Counted from the first letter of the stretch, positions 34,369 to 42,950 are shown. The stretch is DNA of 64,000 bases from Bacteroidota bacterium (GCA_023446155.1 JAEXIT010000004.1:1-64000); one strand, 5' to 3'. Notes: generated by a model not told the origin, from the letters alone. Made by a program: numbers and translations.

Positions 34369-34695
34369 TTATGCTAAATTTTTAAACCAATCCTGGAAGT
34401 ATTTTCCCAGGATAGGTGTGACTTTCATTTCATTTTGAATGGCACCTACAATTCCATAAGCCCAAAGCACAAAAAAGAAGATAAAAAATGCAGAAGAAGC
34501 CATCCAGCTATCGGCATATCCTACAAAATAAGCCAGGACATAAAAAGCCAAATGTGTACCAAATGCCTGACGGATATGAAAACCGGCAAATGGATTTTTG
34601 GTTTCCATATTCATAAAAATGGCGATAATGGTTCCGATAATGGTGATATAGCTGATAATTGCTGTTGTTTTACCTTGTTCTACAGTGTTTTGCAT
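34369..34695 (-). CDS. DUF4870-like small membrane protein
   Basis: 108 residues with three hydrophobic segments (about 13-29, 46-62 and 68-88) and the motif NPFAGFHIRQAFG, typical of DUF4870 and import-component-like proteins of Bacteroidota. Function is not known. It sits between the dihydroorotase-like gene (3-bp gap) and the esterase (0-bp gap). Confidence 0.75.
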   Translation of the reverse strand: MQNTVEQGKTTAIISYITIIGTIIAIFMNMETKNPFAGFHIRQAFGTHLAFYVLAYFVGYADSWMASSAFFIFFFVLWAYGIVGAIQNEMKVTPILGKYFQDWFKNLA

Positions 34696-34698
34696 CTC

Positions 34699-35955
34699 TT
34701 ATTCGTTTAGGATTAATTTTCCATGGTTGTAAATTCCATAGGCTTTTCCTTGCATCGGTTGCCCAAGAAAAGCGGAATTTTTTGATTTGGAAAGAATATG
34801 GGATTTGGTAAATTCCCATGCTCCTTCGGTTGTGAACAAACTCAGGTTTGCTTTGTGATCGACGTTTATACTTTGTTTTTTCAATCGGAATAGTTCTTTA
34901 CCGGCAGTTAAACGTGCTACGATAATGTCAATCGGAAGTACGGCAGCTAACGCTCCAAATGCGCTTTCTAAACCGATGGTTCCGTTTTTGGCATTGTCGA
35001 ATTCCATTTTTTTGTGTTCGATATCCAACGGATTGTGATCGGAAGTGATCATATCGATTGTGCCGTCGATAACGCCTGCAATCAGGGCTTGTCGTTCTTT
35101 TTCGTCGCGTAAAGGTGGCGTTACTTTATAGCGGGTGTCAAAACCGGTTAGTTTTTCATCGGTCATCACCAAATGGTGTACCGCAACGCTACAACTCACT
35201 TGTAAGCCCTTTGCTTTGGCTTCGCGTAGTAAAGATACGGATTTTGCGGTAGATATGGTGGGGATATGTAGTTTTCCTCCGGTGTATTCCAAGAGGAACA
35301 AATTGCGGGCTACGTGAATTTCTTCGGCCAGCGCCGGAATTCCTTTTAATCCGAGGCGGGTACTAACGATGCCTTCGTTTACAACTCCGTTTCCTTTTAT
35401 TTTTTCATCCTGACAATACGCGACGATCAATCCGTCAAAATCCTGCGCATATTGCAATCCGATTTTTAGCAGGTTGGCATTTTCAAGACTCTTGTTGTAG
35501 TCGCCAAAGGCAACAGCACCGGCATTGGTCATATCGAATAGCTCGGCCAGGTCTTTTCCCTCGCTGTTTTTGGTCAGCGCACCGATTGGGTGTAATTGCG
35601 TGGCGGCTTCTTTGGCTTTGTGTATTACAAAGTTGACTTCGGTTTGATTGTCCACTATAGGGGCGGAATTGGGTTGTAACGCTATATCGGTAAAACCGCT
35701 TCTGGCGGCAACATTCAATCCGTTGGCAATCGTTTCTCTTTCTTCATAACCCGGTTCGCCCAGTGATACGGAGCTGTCAAACCAACCCTGAGAAACATGT
35801 AGGTTTTCGAGTTCGATAACGGCAGCACCTTCTTCATTGGATAGATTCGGTCCGATAGCACGGATAATACCATCGATAATTTTCAAGTCCGCTTTTTGGT
35901 TGTGATACGGACTCTCGGTATCGATGATCGTTGCGTTTTTAAGAATTACATTCAT
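34699..35955 (-). CDS. Dihydroorotase-like amidohydrolase lacking the metal-binding HxH motif
   Basis: 418 residues with the full amidohydrolase length of a class I dihydroorotase. Active dihydroorotases carry DxHxHxREPG; here the aligned segment is WFDSSVSLGEPG (58-69), with Ser62 and Ser64 in place of both histidines and Gly66 in place of the substrate-binding arginine. The HCED-type metal site reads AYCQDE. VHHLVMTDE and ITSDHNP remain. It is therefore probably non-catalytic, like the PyrC-prime subunit that supports aspartate transcarbamoylase in some bacteria, although pyrB is not in the window. It overlaps BatA by 4 bp (ATGA). Confidence 0.85.
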   Translation of the reverse strand: MNVILKNATIIDTESPYHNQKADLKIIDGIIRAIGPNLSNEEGAAVIELENLHVSQGWFDSSVSLGEPGYEERETIANGLNVAARSGFTDIALQPNSAPIVDNQTEVNFVIHKAKEAATQLHPIGALTKNSEGKDLAELFDMTNAGAVAFGDYNKSLENANLLKIGLQYAQDFDGLIVAYCQDEKIKGNGVVNEGIVSTRLGLKGIPALAEEIHVARNLFLLEYTGGKLHIPTISTAKSVSLLREAKAKGLQVSCSVAVHHLVMTDEKLTGFDTRYKVTPPLRDEKERQALIAGVIDGTIDMITSDHNPLDIEHKKMEFDNAKNGTIGLESAFGALAAVLPIDIIVARLTAGKELFRLKKQSINVDHKANLSLFTTEGAWEFTKSHILSKSKNSAFLGQPMQGKAYGIYNHGKLILNE

Positions 35956-37877
35956 TTTAGGAATTTTTGGATCAGTAGTTCTAGTAATAAAAATAGTAGT
36001 GTTGCGATGATAAAATACTTCCAGGCTTCACTGGCTGTTCGTGTCGAATGGATATCGTTGTAAACAGTGGCAATGGAGTCGGTTTTAGTATAGTTGTCAT
36101 AAATGTTTTCGTTGTGCAGGCTCAGATCGCTTTCGGTACGGGCATGATTAAAACTGATGTTTTTCAGGATCGTATTCCCTTTGGCGATTGCATAATTCCC
36201 CGATTGCTCCGGATAGTCTCCAAAAGCCAATTTAATCTTGTTGTTCAGGATCTGTTGCATGGGGATAAAATCGGATTTTTCATTTTGAACCGTTACCACT
36301 TCGTCTTTCGATAAGATAACGTCTAATATCAGACTTTGATTGTCTCCAATCGTGAATTCGGATATTCCGGTTTTCGGGTTGTTTTGCGCCATATTATAAA
36401 AAGTAGGTACAATCAACGGAGAATTCTGGAAGTTGCTGTTTGTTTTGTTTATCGGCGCGGCAAACAGGTATAGGGTTCCGATTTTATTGGTTACAGAACT
36501 CAAAAAAGGTGTTTGATCTTCGTAACTTAAAATCCCGGTCGGATTCCCACCAATGGTAAAAGTGGTGTTGACTTTCGGATATTGGAAATTATCGGTTTTC
36601 TTTTCGAATACGGTTTGGTATAGCGGATGATTAAAAGCGATTTTCGTGATTTGTTTCGGTGTGTTTTGTAACGGTCCGATTTTAGTAATGCCAAAATTCT
36701 CGGAAAACGCGGTAAGATTTTGTACCGATGTTTCCGTTGCCGGAATTACCACAATACTACCACCTTTGTCGTAAAAAGCTTTTAAAGTAGTGGTTAGTGC
36801 CTGTGGAATTTCTTTTAATTCATTTAGAATAATGGCATCTTGTTTGTCGAGCGCATTATAATCGAGCGCACTTAAGGTGGTGTTTTTATATTGGAATTCA
36901 TCGGACGTATAAAGCCGCGATAAAAACGCATTCTTGTCGGCTTCGCCAATGGCAATGACATTCGATTTTTCCGGTTTCGAAATGCTGAAATAATACGTAT
37001 TGTCGTAAGTAAGACTATTGTCTTCTAAGGAGACATAACCGTGAAAATCCTTTTTCGGAAGGTTGAATACAATTGTTTTTTTCGGAGTATTGAAAGCAAT
37101 GACCGTTTTAGCTACCAGATTTTTTCCGTTATAAACAGCCATTGGAATATCGGATTGCAATTCACCGTAAGCACTTAGGGCTACTTTGATTTCGTAAAAA
37201 TCGTCGGATTGTTGGTTGATCGAAACGTTATCGATGCTGATATTGTTTTTATTTTCTGCCTTTGGAATAATGCAATATACCGGACTTTGTTCCTGAATGA
37301 CTGCCGCGTTTTTATCGGTTTGTACGGCATCGGTAATGATCACGATATCTTTCGGTACATTGTGTTTTTTTGCCTCGACTTTGTTGAGTAAAAAGTCAAG
37401 TCGGAAAGGTGTCGAACTATACGATAACGACTGTAATTCTTTTTGGATGGAACGGATATCGGTATCCCAAAATGCTTCCGTATTGGTTAGCAATGAGAAC
37501 CGCTGGTTGTCCGGTGTGTTTTCCAAAAGGTCCTGTACGGCTCTTTTTAGCAATTCACCGCGGTTGCCTTTGGCTTGCATCGAGAAGGAATTGTCTAATA
37601 GGATGACCATCTCATTGGCTGTATTTTGGGTGTCTTTTGCGTTAAAAAACGGTTGGGCAAAAGCCAAAATCAAACAGGCAAGTAATAATAATCGGGTGCA
37701 GAGTAACAGCCATTTTTTTAGCTGCGAACTTTTCCGCGTTTGGATATTGACTTCTTTTAGGAAGCGAACATTGGTGAAGTATTCTTTTTTAAAACGACGT
37801 AATTGAAACAAATGAACCAGAATTGGTATAACCAATAGAAACAGGAAATACAGAATTTCAGGGTGTTTGAATTGCAT
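35952..37877 (-). CDS. BatA-domain membrane protein with von Willebrand A region
   Basis: 641 residues. The N-terminal double-transmembrane domain (FKHPEILYFLFLLVIPILVHLFQLRRFKKEYFTNV, about 3-37, and WLLLCTRLLLLACLILAFAQPFF, about 57-79) matches the BatA N-terminal family. A VWA-like segment follows with the metal-site motif VILLDNSFSM (about 90-99). A large periplasmic part and a last membrane helix complete it. Bat proteins were linked to aerotolerance and stress resistance in Bacteroides, but this long form has no established function. It heads the four-gene operon. Confidence 0.85.
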   Translation of the reverse strand: MQFKHPEILYFLFLLVIPILVHLFQLRRFKKEYFTNVRFLKEVNIQTRKSSQLKKWLLLCTRLLLLACLILAFAQPFFNAKDTQNTANEMVILLDNSFSMQAKGNRGELLKRAVQDLLENTPDNQRFSLLTNTEAFWDTDIRSIQKELQSLSYSSTPFRLDFLLNKVEAKKHNVPKDIVIITDAVQTDKNAAVIQEQSPVYCIIPKAENKNNISIDNVSINQQSDDFYEIKVALSAYGELQSDIPMAVYNGKNLVAKTVIAFNTPKKTIVFNLPKKDFHGYVSLEDNSLTYDNTYYFSISKPEKSNVIAIGEADKNAFLSRLYTSDEFQYKNTTLSALDYNALDKQDAIILNELKEIPQALTTTLKAFYDKGGSIVVIPATETSVQNLTAFSENFGITKIGPLQNTPKQITKIAFNHPLYQTVFEKKTDNFQYPKVNTTFTIGGNPTGILSYEDQTPFLSSVTNKIGTLYLFAAPINKTNSNFQNSPLIVPTFYNMAQNNPKTGISEFTIGDNQSLILDVILSKDEVVTVQNEKSDFIPMQQILNNKIKLAFGDYPEQSGNYAIAKGNTILKNISFNHARTESDLSLHNENIYDNYTKTDSIATVYNDIHSTRTASEAWKYFIIATLLFLLLELLIQKFLK

Positions 37878-37894
37878 TGTTTTTTAATGTTTGT

Positions 37895-37902
37895 CAAAAA
37901 TA
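37895..37902 (-). promoter_or_regulatory. -7 element of the BatA operon
   Basis: TATTTTTG on the minus strand, 17 bases before the BatA ATG. Confidence 0.45.
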
Positions 37903-37942
37903 GTAATTAGTTTTTAGTTTTCGACATTACTTCAGGGACCAA

Positions 37943-39289
37943 TTATTTCTTTTTTCGTTTGGCGGCTCTGTTCTTTTCTACGGCACGGTTACGCGGTTTT
38001 GTTTTTCGCGGGTTTCGTTTGCCCGGCCCACCAAGGTTTACTTTTTTATTTTTTTCGGATTTATCGTGAAAAGCACCGCCTCCGTCAAGTTTTGTTCTTT
38101 TTAAAAGGAACTTTACTTTTTGTTTTTCCTTTTCGAACTCCAGTCTTTTTTCTTCGATGGTAACCGATTCCGGAATTTCCAGGATTTCCAGCTCTTTTTC
38201 CATTAGTAATTCGGATTCTACCTGGAATTCTTCTTCTTTCGGATCGATCATACTGATGGCGATCCCCTCTTTATCAGCACGACCGGTACGTCCGATACGG
38301 TGAATGTATTGTTCCGGAACTTCCGAAAATTGCATGTTAATTACATGGGTAATATCCGAAATGTCCAATCCACGCGCCATAATATCGGTGGTTACAATAC
38401 CACGCAGGTTACCTTCCTGAAATTCGGCCATGGTATTCAGACGGTAGTTCTGGGATTTGTTGGAATGGATAACTCCAAACTGACCCGAAAAGTCTTCGTC
38501 CAAATGCTCCATCAGGATGTCGGCAACTCTTTTGTTGTTTACGAATACCAAGATGCGTTCCAGACTGTCGTCATCTGTTAGTAAATGTTTTAAAAGGTTT
38601 ACTTTGGTTAGGAAATTCGGTACATGGTATCCAATCTGACGTATTTTTTCCAACGGTGTCCCGGATGGTGCCAAGGAAACTTCTTCCGGAAAATCGAAAT
38701 ATTCGTCCAGTAATTCATCCACTTCATCGGTCATCGTAGCCGAGAATAAAATATTCTGACGTTTGGGTTTCATCATCGATAAAATCGATGTGATCTGAAA
38801 ACGGAATCCTAAGTTTAGGATTTCATCAAACTCATCGATAACCAGCTTTTGCATTTCGTCAAAACGAACGACATTATCCAAAGCAAGGTCCATCAGTCGT
38901 CCCGGAGTGGCTACTAATATGTCTACACCTTCGTAAACCGATGTTTTTTGGGTATTGATATTAACACCTCCATATACGCCCAATACGCGAACGGACATGT
39001 ATTTGGATAGTTTTTCAACTTCTTCCGCTACCTGAACAACCAATTCCCGTGTAGGTACGATGATCACTACTTTTGGAGTGTGTGTAGGTGTAAATTTCCA
39101 CTGTTTTAAAATGGGTAACAGGTAGGCAAAAGTCTTACCTGTACCGGTTTGGGCAATTCCCATCATATCCCGTCCCGACATAATTACCGGAAAAGAACGC
39201 TCCTGAATTGGAGTAGGCGTAGTTAATCCTATTTCGTCTATAGCTTTTTGTAAGGATTTGGGAAGATTAAATTGCTCAAAAGTGGTCAT
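37943..39289 (-). CDS. DEAD-box family RNA helicase with DEFD motif
   Basis: 448 residues, a DEAD-box RNA helicase of the RhlE/CsdA type. Motifs in order: Q motif TPTPIQE, Walker A AQTGTGKT (46-53), PTREL, TPGR, motif II DEFD (152-155) in place of DEAD, SAT, and HRIGRTGR. The C-terminal tail is short and very basic (GGPGKRNPRKTKPRNRAVEKNRAAKRKKK), a likely RNA-binding extension. It remodels structured RNA. Motif II with Phe instead of Ala is a known variant. It is a single gene with a TATCTTTG box upstream. Confidence 0.95.
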   Translation of the reverse strand: MTTFEQFNLPKSLQKAIDEIGLTTPTPIQERSFPVIMSGRDMMGIAQTGTGKTFAYLLPILKQWKFTPTHTPKVVIIVPTRELVVQVAEEVEKLSKYMSVRVLGVYGGVNINTQKTSVYEGVDILVATPGRLMDLALDNVVRFDEMQKLVIDEFDEILNLGFRFQITSILSMMKPKRQNILFSATMTDEVDELLDEYFDFPEEVSLAPSGTPLEKIRQIGYHVPNFLTKVNLLKHLLTDDDSLERILVFVNNKRVADILMEHLDEDFSGQFGVIHSNKSQNYRLNTMAEFQEGNLRGIVTTDIMARGLDISDITHVINMQFSEVPEQYIHRIGRTGRADKEGIAISMIDPKEEEFQVESELLMEKELEILEIPESVTIEEKRLEFEKEKQKVKFLLKRTKLDGGGAFHDKSEKNKKVNLGGPGKRNPRKTKPRNRAVEKNRAAKRKKK

Positions 39290-39306
39290 ACAGTCTCTAT
39301 TTTCGG

Positions 39307-39314
39307 CAAAGATA
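39307..39314 (-). promoter_or_regulatory. -7 element of the helicase gene
   Basis: TATCTTTG on the minus strand, 17 bases before the ATG. Confidence 0.45.
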
Positions 39315-39363
39315 CAACATTTATTTTTGTATTAAATTCGGCTATAAATGCAGTTCGTATGGG

Positions 39364-40002
39364 TTAATAATTCTTTTTACTGCTGACTTTATAGGTGCAG
39401 CGCGATGCTCCCGAAACAATATGATCCAGTCGTTCTACGGTTGTTTGTTCGCCTAAAACGGCCTGAAATGTTTCCAGTTCAGAACGACAAAACCCTTGAC
39501 AGATACTGGCTGCAGCGCAAATCGGACAATGGTTTTCGTATATCAAAAAATGATCTTCCTCTTGGGTGTAACCTGCCATATAGCCTTCGTTGTTACGGAT
39601 TTCGGTCAATATCTGAATGCGTTTTTCAAGTGCTGAAACACCGGATACAGCCTGTAGATAGCTGTTTCGAATTTCTGCCGAATGAGCATCAATAACGGCA
39701 TCCAGTGCTTTTTCGCCTAATATTTCTCTTGTTTTTAAGATGAGTTTTATTGTCAAATCGGCATGTGTATCCGGGAAACGGGAATTACCGGTGGTGGTAA
39801 GTGACCAGATTTGTTGTGGTCGGCCGCGTCCTTTGGATACCGTTTCGGATACCACTAAGCCTTCGGAAGCCAGCTTTAGAATATTGAAACGCGCGCCTTC
39901 GGTGGTTACGTTTAGTTCTTTGGCTAAGGTTATAATGGAGAGTGGTCCTTTTGTTTTTAGGACCCATAAGGCTCTTTCGTTTTCCGGTAATTTAATTTTC
40001 AT
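39364..40002 (-). CDS. SufR-like iron-sulfur-type transcriptional regulator
   Basis: 212 residues from ATG 40002 (the longer frame begins at a TTG three codons earlier). A winged helix-turn-helix domain at about 10-70 (ALWVLKTKGPLSIITLAKELNVTTEGARFNILKLASEGLV) is followed by a C-terminal Cys cluster: Cys159, Cys162, Cys168, Cys172 and Cys202, with the SufR-like order HCP...CxxEL...CTY. SufR proteins repress Fe-S assembly genes when carrying a cluster; three conserved Cys of that family align and two extra are present. It diverges from DUF2480 and flavin-reductase genes across a shared control region. Confidence 0.85.
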   Translation of the reverse strand: MKIKLPENERALWVLKTKGPLSIITLAKELNVTTEGARFNILKLASEGLVVSETVSKGRGRPQQIWSLTTTGNSRFPDTHADLTIKLILKTREILGEKALDAVIDAHSAEIRNSYLQAVSGVSALEKRIQILTEIRNNEGYMAGYTQEEDHFLIYENHCPICAAASICQGFCRSELETFQAVLGEQTTVERLDHIVSGASRCTYKVSSKKNY

Positions 40003-40020
40003 AATAAACAAAGTGATTGT

Positions 40021-40050
40021 TTGGTTTATTAGGCAAATTTACTACATTTG
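40021..40050 (+). promoter_or_regulatory. Promoter of the DUF2480-reductase pair
   Basis: TTG at 40021-40023, 19-bp spacer, TACATTTG at 40043-40050: an ideal Bacteroidota promoter. The -7 box overlaps the right arm of the GCAAAT-N7-ATTTGC dyad. Confidence 0.7.
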
Positions 40051-40051
40051 C
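40033..40051. promoter_or_regulatory. Candidate operator between SufR-like and DUF2480 genes
   Basis: Perfect dyad GCAAAT-TTACTAC-ATTTGC. Each arm forms part of the -7 box of one of the two divergent promoters, so one bound dimer could silence both. The binding protein is presumably the adjacent SufR-like regulator (inference). Confidence 0.5.
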
Positions 40052-40062
40052 TTCAGAATCAA
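40034..40062 (-). promoter_or_regulatory. Promoter of the SufR-like gene
   Basis: On the minus strand TTG (40062-40060), 18-bp spacer, TAAATTTG (40041-40034). It lies face to face with the plus-strand promoter, with one base between the -7 boxes. Confidence 0.7.
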
Positions 40063-40154
40063 AAAAAATAAACGACGATTGTATCTTTACGGAATTGGCC
40101 GGAACTTGAGAGTCTATGGCGATCTGTAAGATTAAAATCGGATTGATTTGGATT

Positions 40155-40658
40155 ATGACAGCAGATACTACCATAGAAAATAAAGTGACGGCCTCCGGGA
40201 TTTTGCGACTTGATCTGGAAGTGTACCGCCCTACGATGCCATTTGTAACTTTTGATATAAAACCCTATTTATATGAGGAGCTAATCATCGTGGAAAAAAG
40301 TTTCAGAACAGCGATGGATTCTGTAAATTGGGAGGACAATTCGGGTAAAGCGGTGTCGGTGATTTGTTCGGTGGACGCGATTATTCCACAATGGGTTTAT
40401 ATGCTGATCACGGCAAAATTGAAGCCTTTTGCGACATCCATTGCCTTTGGAACGGAACAGGATCACCTGATAAAATGTTGGGAAAGGTCGGTTGAAAATG
40501 CCGATTTGTCGTTATATTATGATAAAAAAGTGGCTGTTAAGGCCAGCGAACATATACCGGATGCGCTTTATATTTGTGTAAGCACTATTCTGGCCGGTAA
40601 AGTTGCCACACTGATGTATGGCGAACCGGGTTTACCAAAGGTAATCCGGAAATATTAA
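40155..40658 (+). CDS. DUF2480 family protein
   Basis: 167 residues from ATG 40155; a longer frame back to 40116 begins upstream of the conserved start and is not used. Conserved blocks include LRLDLEVYRPTMPFVTFDIKPYLYEELIIVEKSFR, SVDAIIPQWVYMLITAKL and the end MYGEPGLPKVIRKY. In Bacteroidota DUF2480 genes frequently sit in or near suf clusters, so a part in Fe-S cluster assembly is plausible but unproven. Divergence from a SufR-like regulator fits that. It is followed by the flavin reductase gene after 17 bp. Confidence 0.8.
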   Translation: MTADTTIENKVTASGILRLDLEVYRPTMPFVTFDIKPYLYEELIIVEKSFRTAMDSVNWEDNSGKAVSVICSVDAIIPQWVYMLITAKLKPFATSIAFGTEQDHLIKCWERSVENADLSLYYDKKVAVKASEHIPDALYICVSTILAGKVATLMYGEPGLPKVIRKY

Positions 40659-40675
40659 CCAAATTATTGTGATTT

Positions 40676-41221
40676 ATGAACGTACTCGTATTTAATGGGG
40701 CTTTGGAAAGACGATCCAATGCAACCTCACATAAAATAGCCGACTATTTCAAATCCGGATTCGAAGCGACCGGTGCAAATGTGACCGTTTTTAACTTGCC
40801 GGATTCCGGAATTCCACTTTTTGACGTAACACTGAATACCGTGCCAAAATCGGTCGAAATGATGGCGCATGTCTTTCGCAATGCGGATATACATATCTGG
40901 CTCACACCTTTGTACCACGGCGGAATGACCGGTGTGATGAAAAATTGTCTGGATTGGCTGGAAGTCAGTTCGAAAGAGACGACACCGTATCTGACGGATA
41001 AAACGATTGGGTTTGTTTGTTGGGCCGATGGGAGTCATGCGATGAACGGTATTACCAATATGGATGCCGTGGCCAAATCATTGCGAGCTTGGACGTTGCC
41101 TTTTAGTGTGCCGGTTGCACGCAAAGCGTTATACGACCATGAAGGCGAATTTACGGAGGAATACCGTCAGAAGTTTGATCAAATGGTGAAATTATTGGTG
41201 AATTGTAAGCATTATAAATAG
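40676..41221 (+). CDS. NADPH-dependent FMN reductase family protein
   Basis: 181 residues of flavodoxin-like fold. The flavin phosphate loop is NGALERRSNATSHKIADYF (8-26), followed by TPLYHGGMTGVMKNCLDWLE (about 77-96), the standard FMN-site phrase of this family. It transfers hydride from NAD(P)H to FMN, quinones or other acceptors; the physiological acceptor is not evident. Cotranscribed with DUF2480 and probably under the SufR-like regulator, so it may have a redox or iron-related job. Confidence 0.85.
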   Translation: MNVLVFNGALERRSNATSHKIADYFKSGFEATGANVTVFNLPDSGIPLFDVTLNTVPKSVEMMAHVFRNADIHIWLTPLYHGGMTGVMKNCLDWLEVSSKETTPYLTDKTIGFVCWADGSHAMNGITNMDAVAKSLRAWTLPFSVPVARKALYDHEGEFTEEYRQKFDQMVKLLVNCKHYK

Positions 41222-41283
41222 TCCTTCGCTCTTCCAATAATGGTATCGATATACATACGATAGTCTAAAAAGGTTTAAATTTT

Positions 41284-41327
41284 AAAAACCGTAGCCCGTT
41301 GAAAGTCTTCAACGGGCTACGGTTTTT
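41284..41327 (+). terminator. Strong terminator after the flavin reductase gene
   Basis: Perfect 20-bp arms with core CCGTAGCCCGTTGAA / TTCAACGGGCTACGG, a 4-base loop, A5 upstream and T5 downstream. The symmetrical form could work in both directions. Confidence 0.9.
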
Positions 41328-41437
41328 GTATTGGTAGCCGGTTTAAGTATCGGACTTTAGTTCAAAAAACAGTAATAGATAGTCATTTTCTATATTATTA
41401 GGGAATCATTGTATACTTTCTTGGGAAACATTTAAAA

Positions 41438-41770
41438 ATGAAAGTTATGACAATTGTAAAAAAAAATAAAATCGTTTTTGCCTTTTTAGGGGTGTTACTT
41501 TTTGTTTCGTGTAGTTACGATGATTTGGGAACTACTGCTACCGGTTTCGGTGAAAGAGATAAAAATCAGGAAAAGGAGTTAATCCTTAAGAAAGTTGAGG
41601 CATTAGGCTTGGATCATTCAGAAGCATCACAATATAAGAGAGGTGGTTCTGATGGTTTATTTGAAACAATATTTGGAGATGATGGCTTTTATGATGATGA
41701 AGATGAGGACGACGAAGATGTTGTAGGGTCTATATTGGAGGCATTAAACAATACGCCGTCACATGAATAG
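41438..41770 (+). CDS. Small lipoprotein of unknown function
   Basis: 110 residues (or 107 from the ATG at 41447). The lipobox LLFVSC is followed by SYDDLG; the C-terminal part has a run of Asp/Glu (DGFYDDEDEDDEDVVG). Its first 60 residues resemble those of the pseudogene at 41970 (both TIVKK..., FLG.LLFVSC, then KELIL and an ELGL/EALGL stretch), so the two are paralogues, this one shortened or diverged after residue 60. It stands between two terminator-like regions with no recognised partner. Confidence 0.65.
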   Translation: MKVMTIVKKNKIVFAFLGVLLFVSCSYDDLGTTATGFGERDKNQEKELILKKVEALGLDHSEASQYKRGGSDGLFETIFGDDGFYDDEDEDDEDVVGSILEALNNTPSHE

Positions 41771-41969
41771 GTCATTAGTTTTACAATGAAATTTAGAGTA
41801 ACCAGCCTGGAAATCCTGACTGGTTACTTTTATTTAAAAAGCATCCCGATTTTTTTGTACGGTTTTATAAAAGGCTGGACTTTCATTCATAAAGTTGTAT
41901 AAAAGGTTCATTTATGCTATTGTTTTTTAATGTTTACGGAACTTTTGGTAAACGTTTAAAAAATAGAAA

Positions 41970-42718
41970 ATGAGATTCGTCACTATTGTAAAAAAAATGG
42001 GAGTTCCTTTTTTAGGAATATTGCTGTTTGTTTCGTGTGGTTCCGATGATCCCGAAATTGCCAGAAGCGGTTCCGGTTTAAGTCAGGAAGAGAAAAATTA
42101 TAAAAAAGAATTGATACTGGCAAAATTTAGAGTTGGGATTAAATCCGGCCAATGTATCGTTTACGGATGAAATCAATCCCGATAATTGTATAATTTTAAA
42201 ATCATTGGATGATTTAGAAAAGATATTTCCAAAAGATATTTCCAAAAGAAACTATTTTAAATAAAGAAGAGATGTTGCCTGTGTTGGATACATTATAGGA
42301 TAATAATACAGCTGCAAGATATGGAGGTGACTGGGATTGGGTTGATTATTGTTATTATTCCGGGCAATTTCCGGTTAGTAATGCTTCATTTATGAGTATG
42401 CTTCTTAGTTTCAATTATAGTAGGAGTTTGTTAGATGCCAGGCAATTTGATGCAATTACCAATGTTTTTACTGATATTATAGGCTTTACATTTGGAGCAT
42501 CCTATAGTCAAAGTTTTTATCATTTTAATATAGATAGAGGAGCACCTTACGAATTAACTGTTGAAGGGATTTTAAGCTATAATATTGGTTTTGAAGCTTT
42601 GGGGACAGTTTATAGGCGTAGAATGATAACTAAAGGAAGATTTTCTCCTCCACTCGGTAAATATGGAGGACACACATCATTTGCTTTTTTTACAGCATAT
42701 TTTAAAGACATGGAATAG
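41970..42718 (+). pseudogene. Decayed lipoprotein gene, paralogue of 41438, with three lesions
   Basis: The frame starts as a lipoprotein (MRFVTIVKK...LLFVSC) and stops at 42168, but continues if one base is restored in the A-run at 42122-42125 (AKNLELGLNPANVSFTDEIN, matching the paralogue). It is broken again by a 13-bp tandem duplication, GATATTTCCAAAA at 42222-42234 and 42235-42247; removing one copy restores the third frame (IFPKETILNKEEMLPVLDTL), which then meets an in-frame TAG at 42296. Past that, 140 codons (DNNTAARYGGDWDWVDYCYYSG ... GKYGGHTSFAFFTAYFKDME) are open to the stop at 42716. The C-terminal part looks like a real Tyr/Phe-rich domain. Function before decay unknown. Confidence 0.85.
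42222..42247. repeat. 13-bp tandem duplication causing a frameshift
   Basis: Two exact consecutive copies of GATATTTCCAAAA. Thirteen is not a multiple of three, so the duplication shifts the frame of the pseudogene. Confidence 0.85.
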
Positions 42719-42742
42719 ATTACTATTTAAAATATAAAGAAA

Positions 42743-42922
42743 ATGTTGTTAGATATTTGTTTACAAATGATTATGCCGCTTTTGACTGCATTTATAATCT
42801 TTAGCCTGTTTCGATTAAGTAAATCGAGATTAGAATCGGATAGAAAAATTATCTGGTGTATACTGATACCAGCTTTTCCTGTTTTGGGAAGCTTAGCCTA
42901 TTTTATTGTAGGGAAAAAATAG
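42743..42922 (+). CDS. Small two-helix membrane protein, PLDc_N-like, copy 1
   Basis: 59 residues: one membrane segment (CLQMIMPLLTAFIIFSLFRL), a charged loop (SKSRLESDRK) and a second (IIWCILIPAFPVLGSLAYFIVGKK). The second half resembles the phospholipase D N-terminal (PLDc_N) pattern W.ilI...PvlG.laYfi.Gkk, known as a stand-alone hairpin in many small bacterial proteins. Function unknown. It starts 24 bp after the pseudogene and was perhaps cotranscribed with it. Confidence 0.65.
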   Translation: MLLDICLQMIMPLLTAFIIFSLFRLSKSRLESDRKIIWCILIPAFPVLGSLAYFIVGKK

Positions 42923-42950
42923 AGCCTATAAATATTTAAAAAAATAAAAA

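Noticed and set aside
37943..39289. DEFD in place of DEAD as a sign of an inactive helicase
   Set aside because: All other helicase motifs are intact, and the catalytic D-E and final D are kept; Phe at the third position is a tolerated variant.
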